Shown: piece by piece, positions 7,797 through 16,210 of the stretch | Position numbering within the stretch: position 1 is the first letter of the stretch | How the letters are laid out: each line of letters starts with the position of its first letter | Origin: Caldalkalibacillus mannanilyticus JCM 10596 | GTDB lineage: Bacteria > Bacillota > Bacilli > Caldalkalibacillales > JCM-10596 | Reading direction: 5' to 3' | Length of the DNA stretch: 64,000 nt | NCBI RefSeq assembly: GCF_000615945.1 | Contig: NZ_BAMO01000004.1 | Span: 62,001 to 126,000, forward strand | Notes under the pieces: generated by a model | What the model was told of the DNA's origin: nothing | The model's input: only the letters and a program-made list of their open reading frames with translations | Database searches by the model: none | Program-made: the position numbers and the translations under genes

Positions 7797-9676
7797 TTGA
7801 AAATCTATCGTCAAAGCAATAATAATACAGAGGAACTGTTTTCAGTCTTTCAAGATATTGTTAGTAGCACGAATCAGGATCTTATGCAAGAGAACGCTAA
7901 TGTAGATGGTCGCTCACCAAGTGGACAAATGAATAAGTTTGCTAGTGAGAGTGCCAAGCATATGCCAAAAAGTATCTTCTAAGTAAAGAAGCTCGACAAG
8001 CAATGGAAAGTAATTATATTCATATTCATGACCTTGACTATATGCCGACGGGAACCACAACTTGTTGTCAAATTCCCTTAGGTAAGCTTTTAGCAACTGG
8101 TTTTGACACTGGGCATGGCTTTATGCGTCCTCCCCAGACAATCCTAAGTGCAATGGCATTAGCAGCCATTATCTTTCAAAGTAATCAAAATCAGCAGCAT
8201 GGTGGGCAAGGGTATCAAGCCTTTGATTTTGACTTGGCCCCCTACGTAAAAAAAACGTATGAAAAAAAGCGAAACAGATTATTAGGGTATCAGCTTTCAC
8301 TGGAAACAAAGAAATTAAATGAACTTGCATGGAAAGAAACAGATCAGGAGTGTTATCAAGCATGCGAAGCGTTCATCCATAACTTAAATAGCCTCCATTC
8401 TCGCAGCGGTGGTCAAGTTCCTTTTACATCCATTAATTATGGTACAGACACGAGTAAAGAAGGGAGAATGCTTATTAAAAACCTTTTATTAGCTACAAAA
8501 GCTGGCTTAGGAAATGGTGAAACCCCTATCTTTCCCATTCAGATTATGAAAATAAAAAAAGGAGTAAACTTCGATGAATCGGATCCAAACTATGACTTAT
8601 ATCAACTGGCGCTAGAAACCACAGCTCAAAGGCTATTTCCGAACTTCAGTTTTATCGATGCCCCTTTTAATCTTAACTATTACATTGAAGGAGATCCCTC
8701 CTCAGAAGTAGCTTATATGGGCTGCCGTACAAGAATCATGTCAAATCGATATGGTCGTAGTCCAGAAAATAGTGTGGCTCGAGGCAATTTATCTTTTACC
8801 AGTCTGAATCTTGTTCGAATAGCCTTAACCTCAGATACCATCAATGTTTTTTTTGAAAAGTTAGAAGAATATGTGGCCATTGTCATTCGACAATTGTATG
8901 ATCGTTTTCTCTTTCAATCAAAGAAGCTAGTAAAGGACTTTTCTTTTTTACATGGACAAGGAGTGTGGAAGGATAGTGAAAAACTTGGTCCAGATGAGAT
9001 GTTACATGATGTACTCAGACACGGAAGTTTAAGCATTGGTTTTATTGGACTTGCCGAATGTTTGAAGGCTCTGACAGGAAAACATCATGGTGAATGCGAT
9101 AAAGCACAACACTTAGGTCAGCAAATCGTTGCTTATATACGTGAAAAATGTGATATAGCCAGTGAGCAATATGATTTAAACTATACACTCATTGCTACAC
9201 CGGCAGAGGGCTTGAGTGGTAAATTCACAAAGAAGGATAAAGAAGAGTTTGGACTTTTAGCAAGCATTACGGATAAAGAATACTATACAAATTCATTTCA
9301 TATTCCGGTTCATTTCCCCATTCGAGCTATAGATAAGATCAAAAAAGAGAGTGTGTATCATTCTTTAACCAATGCTGGTCATATCACTTATATTGAGGTT
9401 GACGGGAATGTTCGAAACAATATCAAAGCAATGGATACTTTGATCAAAGCAATGGCAGAGTATGGCATCGGATATGGGAGTATCAACCACCCCGTTGATC
9501 GCTGCAAATGCTGTGGTTATTCAGGTGTTATCGAGAATGAATGTCCTACTTGTTACACAACAGATGACAGGAACATTGATAGGATTCGACGCATCACAGG
9601 CTATTTGGTCGGGACGATGGAGAAATGGAATACAGCAAAAGCAGAAGAGGAAAAACATAGAGTGAGGCATTCATAA
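7797..9676 (+). pseudogene. nrdD: anaerobic (class III) ribonucleotide reductase NrdD, frame interrupted
   Basis: Oxygen-sensitive glycyl-radical enzyme reducing ribonucleoside triphosphates. The TTG start (SD AAGGAG) opens a short frame to 7982; the rest reads in the -1 frame from about 7966 to 9676. One lost G at 7964-7966 (ATGGCC become ATGCC) restores the family sequence KHMAKKYLLS. Visible features: ENANVDGRSP and KFASES near the N-terminus, the HIHDLDYMPTGTTTCC active-site region, a C-terminal Cys4 zinc site (CKCCGYSG...CPTC) and the glycyl-radical motif RITGYLVGT. There is no N-terminal ATP-cone, unlike many NrdD. Its stop overlaps the nrdG start. Confidence 0.9.
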
Positions 9677-10146
9677 TGGAAAAAGTTCAAGTTATGTCTA
9701 TCTATCATGATTCTGTTGTAGATGGAGAAGGTCTTCGTACAGTGATTTTTTTTGCCGGTTGTCCCCATAAATGTGAAGGATGTCACAATCCAGAATCGTG
9801 GAATCCCTGTAATGGCAAATCAATGACTGTAGAAGAGATACTTGAAGAAGCCTTAAATCCATTGACACAAATTACTCTTAGCGGAGGAGATCCATTTTAT
9901 CAGGCGAGGAGCGTAAAGAAAATTGCCAAAGAATTAAAAAGGCATGGCAAAAATATATGGGCATACACTGGGTGGACATTAGAAGAAATCAAGAATAGTA
10001 AGGATTTAGATAAGGTGGAGCTTTTAGAATATGTGGATGTATTAGTAGATGGTCCATTTCTTCTCTCGGAAAGAGATCTCACTCTTACCTTTCGCGGCAG
10101 CAGAAACCAGCGAATTATTAAACTTAGAGAAGAGAGCTTGACATAG
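9676..10146 (+). CDS. nrdG: anaerobic ribonucleotide reductase activating protein (radical SAM)
   Basis: A 156-residue radical-SAM activase that makes the glycyl radical on NrdD. The 4Fe-4S motif is CPHKCEGC (CxxxCxxC, ~29-36), followed by the SAM-binding GGDPF (~75-79). The start overlaps the nrdD stop by one base (ATAATG), i.e. translational coupling. Controlled together with nrdD by the B12 riboswitch and NrdR boxes. Confidence 0.93.
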   Translation: MEKVQVMSIYHDSVVDGEGLRTVIFFAGCPHKCEGCHNPESWNPCNGKSMTVEEILEEALNPLTQITLSGGDPFYQARSVKKIAKELKRHGKNIWAYTGWTLEEIKNSKDLDKVELLEYVDVLVDGPFLLSERDLTLTFRGSRNQRIIKLREESLT

Positions 10147-10167
10147 GGTAGGGGGGTATAATAGGAT
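10138..10167 (+). promoter_or_regulatory. csoR promoter with CsoR-type operator
   Basis: TTGACA (10138-10143) is followed after 18 bases by TAGGAT (10162-10167). The spacer holds a G-run; read on the minus strand, 10143-10159 is ATACCCCCCTACCCTAT, matching the site before copA at 14 of 17 bases. A G/C-tract between promoter elements is typical of CsoR operators. It lies at the very end of nrdG. Confidence 0.6.
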
Positions 10168-10188
10168 ATACATAAAGGGGGGCACACC

Positions 10189-10542
10189 ATGAATCCGATG
10201 AACAAGGAAAGCAGGGAAGAGCTTCAAGAAGCAGTCAACGAACTCGATACCTGTTGTGAGAATAAAAGGAAGAGTCATCACTCGGACGAAGTAAAAAAAA
10301 ATCTGATTAGCCGTTTAAATCGTATAGAAGGTCAAATTCGTGGTGTAAAAGGACTTATTGAAAAAGACACCTACTGTGACGATGTAATTAATCAAATATC
10401 AGCCATCCAATCGGCATTGAATAGTGTTGCTAAGGTTTTACTTGAAGGACATTTAAAAAGCTGTGTGCTTGAACGTATCCAAGAAGGAGACCTGGAAGTC
10501 ATTGATGAAGTATTAGTCACTGTCAAAAGATTAATGAAATAA
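10189..10542 (+). CDS. csoR: copper-sensing transcriptional repressor CsoR
   Basis: A 117-residue all-helical CsoR/RcnR-family repressor. The Cu(I) ligand triad is present: C63 (TYCDD), H88 and C92 (GHLKSC). The motif RLNRIEGQIRGV is the family signature. Two additional cysteines (C22, C23) lie in the variable N-terminal tail. Cu(I) binding releases the repressor from the copper operators, which are found before csoR and before copA here. It is followed by copZ and copA, the standard copper-efflux set. Confidence 0.95.
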   Translation: MNPMNKESREELQEAVNELDTCCENKRKSHHSDEVKKNLISRLNRIEGQIRGVKGLIEKDTYCDDVINQISAIQSALNSVAKVLLEGHLKSCVLERIQEGDLEVIDEVLVTVKRLMK

Positions 10543-10597
10543 GTAGCAATCTAGAAATTATCATATAACCTATCTAAATCATAAGGAGCGATCTGAA

Positions 10598-10804
10598 ATG
10601 GAAAAAACAACGTTACAAGTGAAGGGTATGTCGTGTGGTCATTGTGTAAAATCAATTGAAGGAAGCGTTGGAGAATTAGAAGGGGTAAGTAAAGTTCAAG
10701 TCCACTTAACCGAAGGAAAAGTAGATGTAGAATTTAACCCTAACCAAGTGACGATTCTTCAAATTAAGGAAACCATCGATGATCAAGGGTTTGATGTAGA
10801 GTAA
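10598..10804 (+). CDS. copZ: copper chaperone CopZ
   Basis: A 68-residue single HMA-domain protein with the Cu(I) motif MSCGHC (residues 11-16). It carries Cu(I) in the cytoplasm to the CopA ATPase. SD AAGGAG precedes the ATG. It is followed by a hairpin terminator, so copA is at least partly transcribed separately. Confidence 0.94.
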   Translation: MEKTTLQVKGMSCGHCVKSIEGSVGELEGVSKVQVHLTEGKVDVEFNPNQVTILQIKETIDDQGFDVE

Positions 10805-10813
10805 TACTCTAAA

Positions 10814-10852
10814 GAAGAGGGATTATTCGTGCGATAAGCACGCCTCTTTTTT
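10814..10852 (+). terminator. rho-independent terminator after copZ
   Basis: AGAGG and CCTCT arms enclose an inner CGTGC-GATAA-GCACG hairpin, followed by TTTTTT. Confidence 0.7.
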
Positions 10853-10862
10853 AATCAAAATT

Positions 10863-10879
10863 ATACCCCCTCACCGTAT
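10863..10879. promoter_or_regulatory. CsoR-type operator before copA
   Basis: ATACCCCCTCACCGTAT: same length and 14 of 17 bases identical to the inverted site in the csoR promoter, and similar to the 17-bp ATACCC/GGGTAT operator of B. subtilis copZA. Confidence 0.6.
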
Positions 10880-10897
10880 ATTGAGAGGAGAATCCGA

Positions 10898-13324
10898 ATG
10901 AGTAGTCAAACAAAAGAAACGAGTATGCAAATTACGGGTATGACATGTGCGGCTTGTGCCAACCGTATTGAAAAAGGATTGAAGAAAATCGAAGGTGTAC
11001 AAGAAGCAAATGTCAATTTTACCCTAGAAAAAACAACAATTAAATATAACCCAGATCAGACAAATCTGGACGCCTTTCAGAAGAAAATTAAAAGCTTAGG
11101 CTTTGATATCATTCAAGAAAAAGCTGAATTTGATATTACTGGAATGACGTGTGCAGCTTGTTCCGCTCGAATCGAAAAAGGGTTAAATAAAGTAGAAGGT
11201 GTAACACGCGCTACGGTCAATTTGGCTATAGAGTCAGCAACAGTCGAATATAATCCTTCTCAAGTAACCGTTTCTGAAATCATGCAACGCGTGGAGAAGT
11301 TGGGATATGGAATCAGAAGGAAAACAGAAAAAAGGGAAGAGGATACAGATTTCCGTCAAAAGGAAATTGAACGACAACAAGGAAAGTTTATTTTTTCAAT
11401 GCTTCTATCCTTTCCATTACTCTGGGCTATGGTTAGTCATTTTAGCTTCACCTCCTTTATTTATTTACCCGAGGCATTTATGAATCCGTGGGTTCAATTT
11501 GCCTTAGCTACACCCGTACAATTTATTGTTGGGAAGCAATTTTATGTTGGAGCTTTTAAAGCCCTTCGAAATAAAAGCGCCAATATGGATGTTTTGGTAG
11601 CCTTAGGAACATCAGCCGCTTATTTTTACAGCCTATATTTATCGTTTGAAAGCTTGGGTTCAAATGTACACATGGTGGATTTGTATTATGAAACGAGTGC
11701 CATCTTAATTACGCTCATTATCCTAGGTAAGCTTTTTGAAGCGAAAGCAAAAGGACGTTCATCAGAAGCGATTAAGAAGTTAATGGGTTTACAAGCTAAA
11801 ACAGCAACCGTCGTTCGAAATGGTCAAGAAATAGAGCTGCCGCTTGAAGAAGTGATCACAGGGGATATTCTCTATATCAAACCTGGTGAAAAAGTACCCG
11901 TTGATGGTGAGATTCTCGACGGGCGCTCAGCCATAGATGAATCGATGTTAACTGGTGAAAGCGTCCCTGTTGACAAACAGATAGGGGACACGGTGATTGG
12001 AGCCACAATAAATAAGCACGGTTTTTTAAAAATAAGAGCAACGAAAGTCGGTCGAGATACGGCTCTCGCGCAGATTATTAAAGTCGTCGAAGAGGCACAA
12101 GGTTCAAAAGCACCTATTCAACGTTTAGCGGATAAAATTTCTGGAGTTTTTGTACCGATTGTAGTTGCATTCGGTATCCTTACTTTCCTTGTTTGGTATT
12201 TTTGGATTACACCAGGAGATTTTGCTGGAGCACTTGAGAAGCTCATCGCTATATTAGTGATTGCCTGCCCGTGTGCCCTTGGTTTAGCTACTCCCACCTC
12301 GATTATGGCTGGGTCAGGTCGTGCCGCTGAATATGGAATCTTATTTAAGGGAGGAGAGCATTTAGAAACAGCCCATCGTGTGACTACCGTTATTTTAGAC
12401 AAAACCGGTACTGTTACCAATGGAGCACCTGTTTTAACAGATGTTATGACCACCCCTGAACAATCCCTTGATGAAAATCATTTTTTACAACTGATTGGTT
12501 CAGCGGAAAGACAATCGGAGCACCCCTTAGCTCAAGCCATCGTTCAAGGAGTCAAAGAAAAAGGGATTGAACTTAAAGAACCTTCAGAATTTGAAGCGGT
12601 TCCCGGATTTGGTATTAAAGCAAGGATCGAAGGTAAAGAGATTTTAGTTGGAACTCGTAAGCTGATGAAACAACATGGAATTGAGATTCAGCAAGCACTA
12701 GAAAATATGAACACCTTAGAACAACAAGGAAAAACAGCTATGCTAGTCGCTATTGATCAACAATTTACGGGAATCGTAGCCGTAGCAGATACGGTCAAAG
12801 AAACCTCTGCCTCAGCCATCCATCGATTGAAAGAGATGGGCTTAGAAGTGATCATGATGACTGGAGATAACCATGCTACAGCCCAAGCCATTGCGAAACA
12901 AGTAGGAATCAATCACGTCATTGCTGAAGTTCTACCTGAAGGGAAAGCTGATGAGGTCAAAAAGTTGCAGCTACAAGGAAAGAAAGTAGCTATGGTTGGT
13001 GACGGAATTAATGATGCACCTGCACTAGCCGTTGCAGATATCGGTATGGCAATAGGTACCGGTACTGATGTGGCAATGGAAGCAGCCGATATAACCCTTA
13101 TCAGAGGAGATCTTAACAGTATAGCTGACGCCATCTTTATGAGTAAAAAGACACTAAGAAATATTAAACAAAACTTGTTCTGGGCGTTTGCCTACAATAC
13201 CACTGGTATCCCGATAGCAGCCCTTGGTTTCTTAGCACCTTGGTTAGCTGGTGCCGCAATGGCATTTAGCTCGGTATCTGTTGTCCTCAATGCCTTGCGC
13301 TTGCAGAAGGTCAGATTAAAGTAA
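10898..13324 (+). CDS. copA: Cu(I)-exporting P-type ATPase CopA
   Basis: 808 residues. Two N-terminal HMA domains with MTCAAC (C17/C20 and C85/C88), eight membrane segments, actuator TGES, the intramembrane Cu site CPC in IACPCALGLATPTS (~456), phosphorylation motif DKTGT (~500), HP motif SEHPLA and hinge GDGINDAPALA. It pumps Cu(I) out at the expense of ATP. SD GAGAGGAG precedes the ATG. Third gene of the csoR-copZ-copA set, with its own operator. A second, one-HMA ATPase of the same family lies at 61.7-63.8 kb. Confidence 0.96.
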   Translation: MSSQTKETSMQITGMTCAACANRIEKGLKKIEGVQEANVNFTLEKTTIKYNPDQTNLDAFQKKIKSLGFDIIQEKAEFDITGMTCAACSARIEKGLNKVEGVTRATVNLAIESATVEYNPSQVTVSEIMQRVEKLGYGIRRKTEKREEDTDFRQKEIERQQGKFIFSMLLSFPLLWAMVSHFSFTSFIYLPEAFMNPWVQFALATPVQFIVGKQFYVGAFKALRNKSANMDVLVALGTSAAYFYSLYLSFESLGSNVHMVDLYYETSAILITLIILGKLFEAKAKGRSSEAIKKLMGLQAKTATVVRNGQEIELPLEEVITGDILYIKPGEKVPVDGEILDGRSAIDESMLTGESVPVDKQIGDTVIGATINKHGFLKIRATKVGRDTALAQIIKVVEEAQGSKAPIQRLADKISGVFVPIVVAFGILTFLVWYFWITPGDFAGALEKLIAILVIACPCALGLATPTSIMAGSGRAAEYGILFKGGEHLETAHRVTTVILDKTGTVTNGAPVLTDVMTTPEQSLDENHFLQLIGSAERQSEHPLAQAIVQGVKEKGIELKEPSEFEAVPGFGIKARIEGKEILVGTRKLMKQHGIEIQQALENMNTLEQQGKTAMLVAIDQQFTGIVAVADTVKETSASAIHRLKEMGLEVIMMTGDNHATAQAIAKQVGINHVIAEVLPEGKADEVKKLQLQGKKVAMVGDGINDAPALAVADIGMAIGTGTDVAMEAADITLIRGDLNSIADAIFMSKKTLRNIKQNLFWAFAYNTTGIPIAALGFLAPWLAGAAMAFSSVSVVLNALRLQKVRLK

Positions 13325-13445
13325 TCATGATTTGTCGTGACTAAAAAATGGTTCTATATTAAGATATATGTATAGTTCAATGTTTCAGTCACAATACAAG
13401 CTAGGGGAACCTAAATGGCAATCTGAAAAGTAAAGGAGAACACAG

Positions 13446-14315
13446 GTGAACGATACTAAAGTTTATAAAGAACTTAAAAATGGAAAACTTAAGGCGGATG
13501 TTTACTACCATGGTACACGTTCACCTGTCATTGTATATATTCACGGTGGAGGACTCATTTTTGGCACAAGAAAATGGCTGCCTTCAGAGCAAGTTGAATT
13601 TTTTCATTGTGCAGGATTTAGTATGATTAGTATTGATTATCGATTAGCTCCAGAATCTAAGATTGAAGCGATCATTCAAGATGTTCGCGATGCTCTAAAA
13701 TGGATTCGAGAGGACGCTAAGGAATGGTATGATTTTGACTTGAACCAAATTATCTTAATGGGCAGCTCTGCTGGCGGCTACCTAAGTCAATTAATTGGCA
13801 CAGAGGATTCGAACATCCGTGCTATCGTTTCTTTTTATGGCTACGGAGATATCCTTAGCAATTGGATCGTAGAACCAAGTGAACACTATCGCAAGAAACC
13901 TATCATAACAGAAAGCCAAGCAGATGAATATGTAGGGAATGTAGAAATCACTCAAGGAGCAATGGGGCGCTTTAATTACTATATTTCCTGTCGCCAACAT
14001 GGAATTTGGATGAAGAAAGTTACGGGATATGACCACGACACTGAGCGTTTGTCATTAGAGAAATATAATCCAATCAGTCATCTTTCTAAAAATTTCCCAC
14101 CAACACTATTCCTTCATGGTGATCAGGATACCGATGTCCCTTATGAACAATCGGTGCTTATGCATAGTAAGCTTCAAGATCTAGGTGTATATAGTGAATT
14201 AATCAGAATAAAGGGTGGGGAACATGTTTTTGATCAGAACTTTCATGATCCCCAAGTTCAAGATGCTTTTGACAAAGTGCTAGAATTCCTAAAAGTACAG
14301 CTGAGTCTACGGTAG
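13446..14315 (+). CDS. alpha/beta hydrolase (HSL-type esterase)
   Basis: 289 residues without signal peptide. The oxyanion motif HGGG (~34-37), nucleophile elbow GSSAG (~104-108), and the acid and His of the triad in HGDQDTDVP and GGEHVF mark a hormone-sensitive-lipase-type esterase. GTG start with SD AAAGGAGA. Substrate unknown. It stands alone between copA and a convergent CHRD gene. Confidence 0.85.
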   Translation: MNDTKVYKELKNGKLKADVYYHGTRSPVIVYIHGGGLIFGTRKWLPSEQVEFFHCAGFSMISIDYRLAPESKIEAIIQDVRDALKWIREDAKEWYDFDLNQIILMGSSAGGYLSQLIGTEDSNIRAIVSFYGYGDILSNWIVEPSEHYRKKPIITESQADEYVGNVEITQGAMGRFNYYISCRQHGIWMKKVTGYDHDTERLSLEKYNPISHLSKNFPPTLFLHGDQDTDVPYEQSVLMHSKLQDLGVYSELIRIKGGEHVFDQNFHDPQVQDAFDKVLEFLKVQLSLR

Positions 14316-14359
14316 ATTCAACATTCTTTAACAGCTGTAAATTGAGTACAATATACGTT

Positions 14360-14387
14360 AGGACTGCTGACAAATGTCAACAGTCCT
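14360..14387. terminator. hairpin between convergent genes
   Basis: AGGACTGCTGACA and TGTCAACAGTCCT form a 13-bp stem with one mismatch. T-runs are poor on both sides, so terminator function is only likely from its position between two converging genes. Confidence 0.4.
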
Positions 14388-14409
14388 AAAATATATGATC
14401 TTTCCCTGT

Positions 14410-14823
14410 TTAGAAAAACAGCCCACGTCTAATTTGACCGCGGATTTCACCGCCAGGATTTTGTGTTGTATGAACATTCACATACGTATTTCCACGGCGC
14501 ATTTGTCTGATTAGGGAAGCTAAGGAACGTCCTGCTAATGGACCAACCAAGTCGTTTTGTGTAATGGTTCCAACAACAAAGCCTCTTCTTACAGAAACTG
14601 GTCTACGAAAAGGACCAAATAAGAAAGCCACTATTGGACCATTTTCTCCTCGACGTCCTAGATGGATGTGACCTTCTGTTGTATTTCTTATATTTTCTGC
14701 AGCTACTATATAACGTAGTCTTCGCCCATCTCTACTTAATGAAAATATAGCAAAGCCTCTGGCATTGGTTCTTACTGGCGGGACTTCTTCAGCACCTCTC
14801 AAACGAGCTGAAAATATTCTCAA
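14410..14823 (-). CDS. CHRD-domain protein
   Basis: 137 residues made almost wholly of one CHRD domain (first found in chordin): the typical GAEEVPPV start, HIHLG and the C-terminal NPGGEIRGQI are visible. There is no signal peptide or membrane anchor, whereas many bacterial CHRD proteins are exported. TTG start preceded by AAAGGAGG with 8-base spacing. The protein is very rich in arginine, which fits a spore-coat-like structural role, but no function can be claimed. Confidence 0.85.
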   Translation of the reverse strand: MRIFSARLRGAEEVPPVRTNARGFAIFSLSRDGRRLRYIVAAENIRNTTEGHIHLGRRGENGPIVAFLFGPFRRPVSVRRGFVVGTITQNDLVGPLAGRSLASLIRQMRRGNTYVNVHTTQNPGGEIRGQIRRGLFF

Positions 14824-15000
14824 AGTTGAACCCCTCCTTTCAAAGAATGTATTGTAATATATTCAATAGAGCCAAGCTTTTCTTGTTTGAATAACTAATG
14901 AATAAAAAATTGGATGCGCGCTCATTTTAAAATGAAATAAAGCCTTAAGGAAATCTGTTCCTAAAACAACAAACCTAAATCAGTAGGAGTTGGAATCTCA

Positions 15001-16167
15001 ATGAATAAAAAAGACGTAGCAAATTTACGCAAGCAATTTAAACTTGATAACGACCTAATGAAAATAAACGAGATCTTTAATGTCTATATAATGAAGGAAA
15101 GCAGTGAGATTTATCATCAAGAAAGCCAACCATTTGACATGTTAGAAAAGGAACAGCAGGAATTATTCTTGAATAATTTCAAAAAGGTACTCACAGGTCA
15201 AATGGATGAAAAGTTATTTGAAATCAAATTTCAGCGTGAAACCGAGGATCACCACAGTCAGCTTATCCTTCACCAAGGAATACAGTCTAGTAGTGTGGAA
15301 GAGTGGAAAGAGCAGATGCTTTTCATTGTGGAAAAAATGCTGAGAGATGTCCAGTATTCAATGGATATTGTCGTCAGCTTCATTCGTGGAGAATACTATA
15401 AGCCGACTAAAAGAAAAAACGAAGAAGCCGAAGTGAGTGAGCGTGATGAATTATATAAGCAGTCCTTTATTCTCTGTAGTATCAACAAAACAGAGGAGCC
15501 CCAAAAAGCACTGTTATTTGACTATATTGAAAAAGAGTTTAAATACAATGTCATCATAGATCCGATCATTAATCTTGCCGCTCCCTTGGCTGGATTTTTG
15601 TTTCCTTGTTTTACGGAAAATTATGCTGATGTCAACCATATTTTATATTCATCTGGAAAAGCAAACGAACCTAATGTTCATTTCATTGAAACGGTACTGA
15701 ATGGCGAGGAACCTATGACGGCTCAAGAGGATAAAGTCGTCTTTGAGGAAATTGTTAAGGAAGTGATAGGAGATCAACTGGATTCTCAAACTCTCTCAAA
15801 CGTTTATGAAGAAATTAACCGTGTAATAGATGAAAATGAAGAACAAGACACACCTAAATTGGATTATAAAGATGTGGAGCGTATCTTGAAGGTTAGTGGA
15901 GCAGAGGATGTTAGTACAGATAAGGTAGAACTGGCTTTCCAAAAGGTCATCGATGACGAGAAATATGAACTTAAAGCAAGCAGTATTGTCGGTAATTATA
16001 AATCAAAATCTATCAAAATTAATACAAAAGTAGCGAATATTTCGATCAGCCCGCAAGATCTAAAATATGTCAAACAAGTAAACTATAACGGGAAACGGTG
16101 TATTCTAATCGAGGTTGATGAAGATGCCGTAATAGAAGGGTTCAAGTTGATTCCAGAAGCTTTTTAA
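15001..16167 (+). CDS. DUF4317 family protein
   Basis: 388 residues, starting MNKKDVANLRKQFK, the characteristic DUF4317 opening. No membrane segment or known catalytic motif. Acidic and helix-rich, with long charged stretches. It lies 43 bases before the large helicase-nuclease gene on the same strand, so co-expression is likely. Function of the family is unknown. Confidence 0.8.
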   Translation: MNKKDVANLRKQFKLDNDLMKINEIFNVYIMKESSEIYHQESQPFDMLEKEQQELFLNNFKKVLTGQMDEKLFEIKFQRETEDHHSQLILHQGIQSSSVEEWKEQMLFIVEKMLRDVQYSMDIVVSFIRGEYYKPTKRKNEEAEVSERDELYKQSFILCSINKTEEPQKALLFDYIEKEFKYNVIIDPIINLAAPLAGFLFPCFTENYADVNHILYSSGKANEPNVHFIETVLNGEEPMTAQEDKVVFEEIVKEVIGDQLDSQTLSNVYEEINRVIDENEEQDTPKLDYKDVERILKVSGAEDVSTDKVELAFQKVIDDEKYELKASSIVGNYKSKSIKINTKVANISISPQDLKYVKQVNYNGKRCILIEVDEDAVIEGFKLIPEAF

Positions 16168-16210
16168 AGGTTACAAATATAGAAAAGAGTTGGAGATGTG
16201 AGGTTTGTAA

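Noticed and set aside
7797-8010. Programmed frameshift in nrdD
   Set aside because: The break lies at ATGCC, not at a slippery heptamer; a lost G in ATGGCC gives the family sequence exactly.
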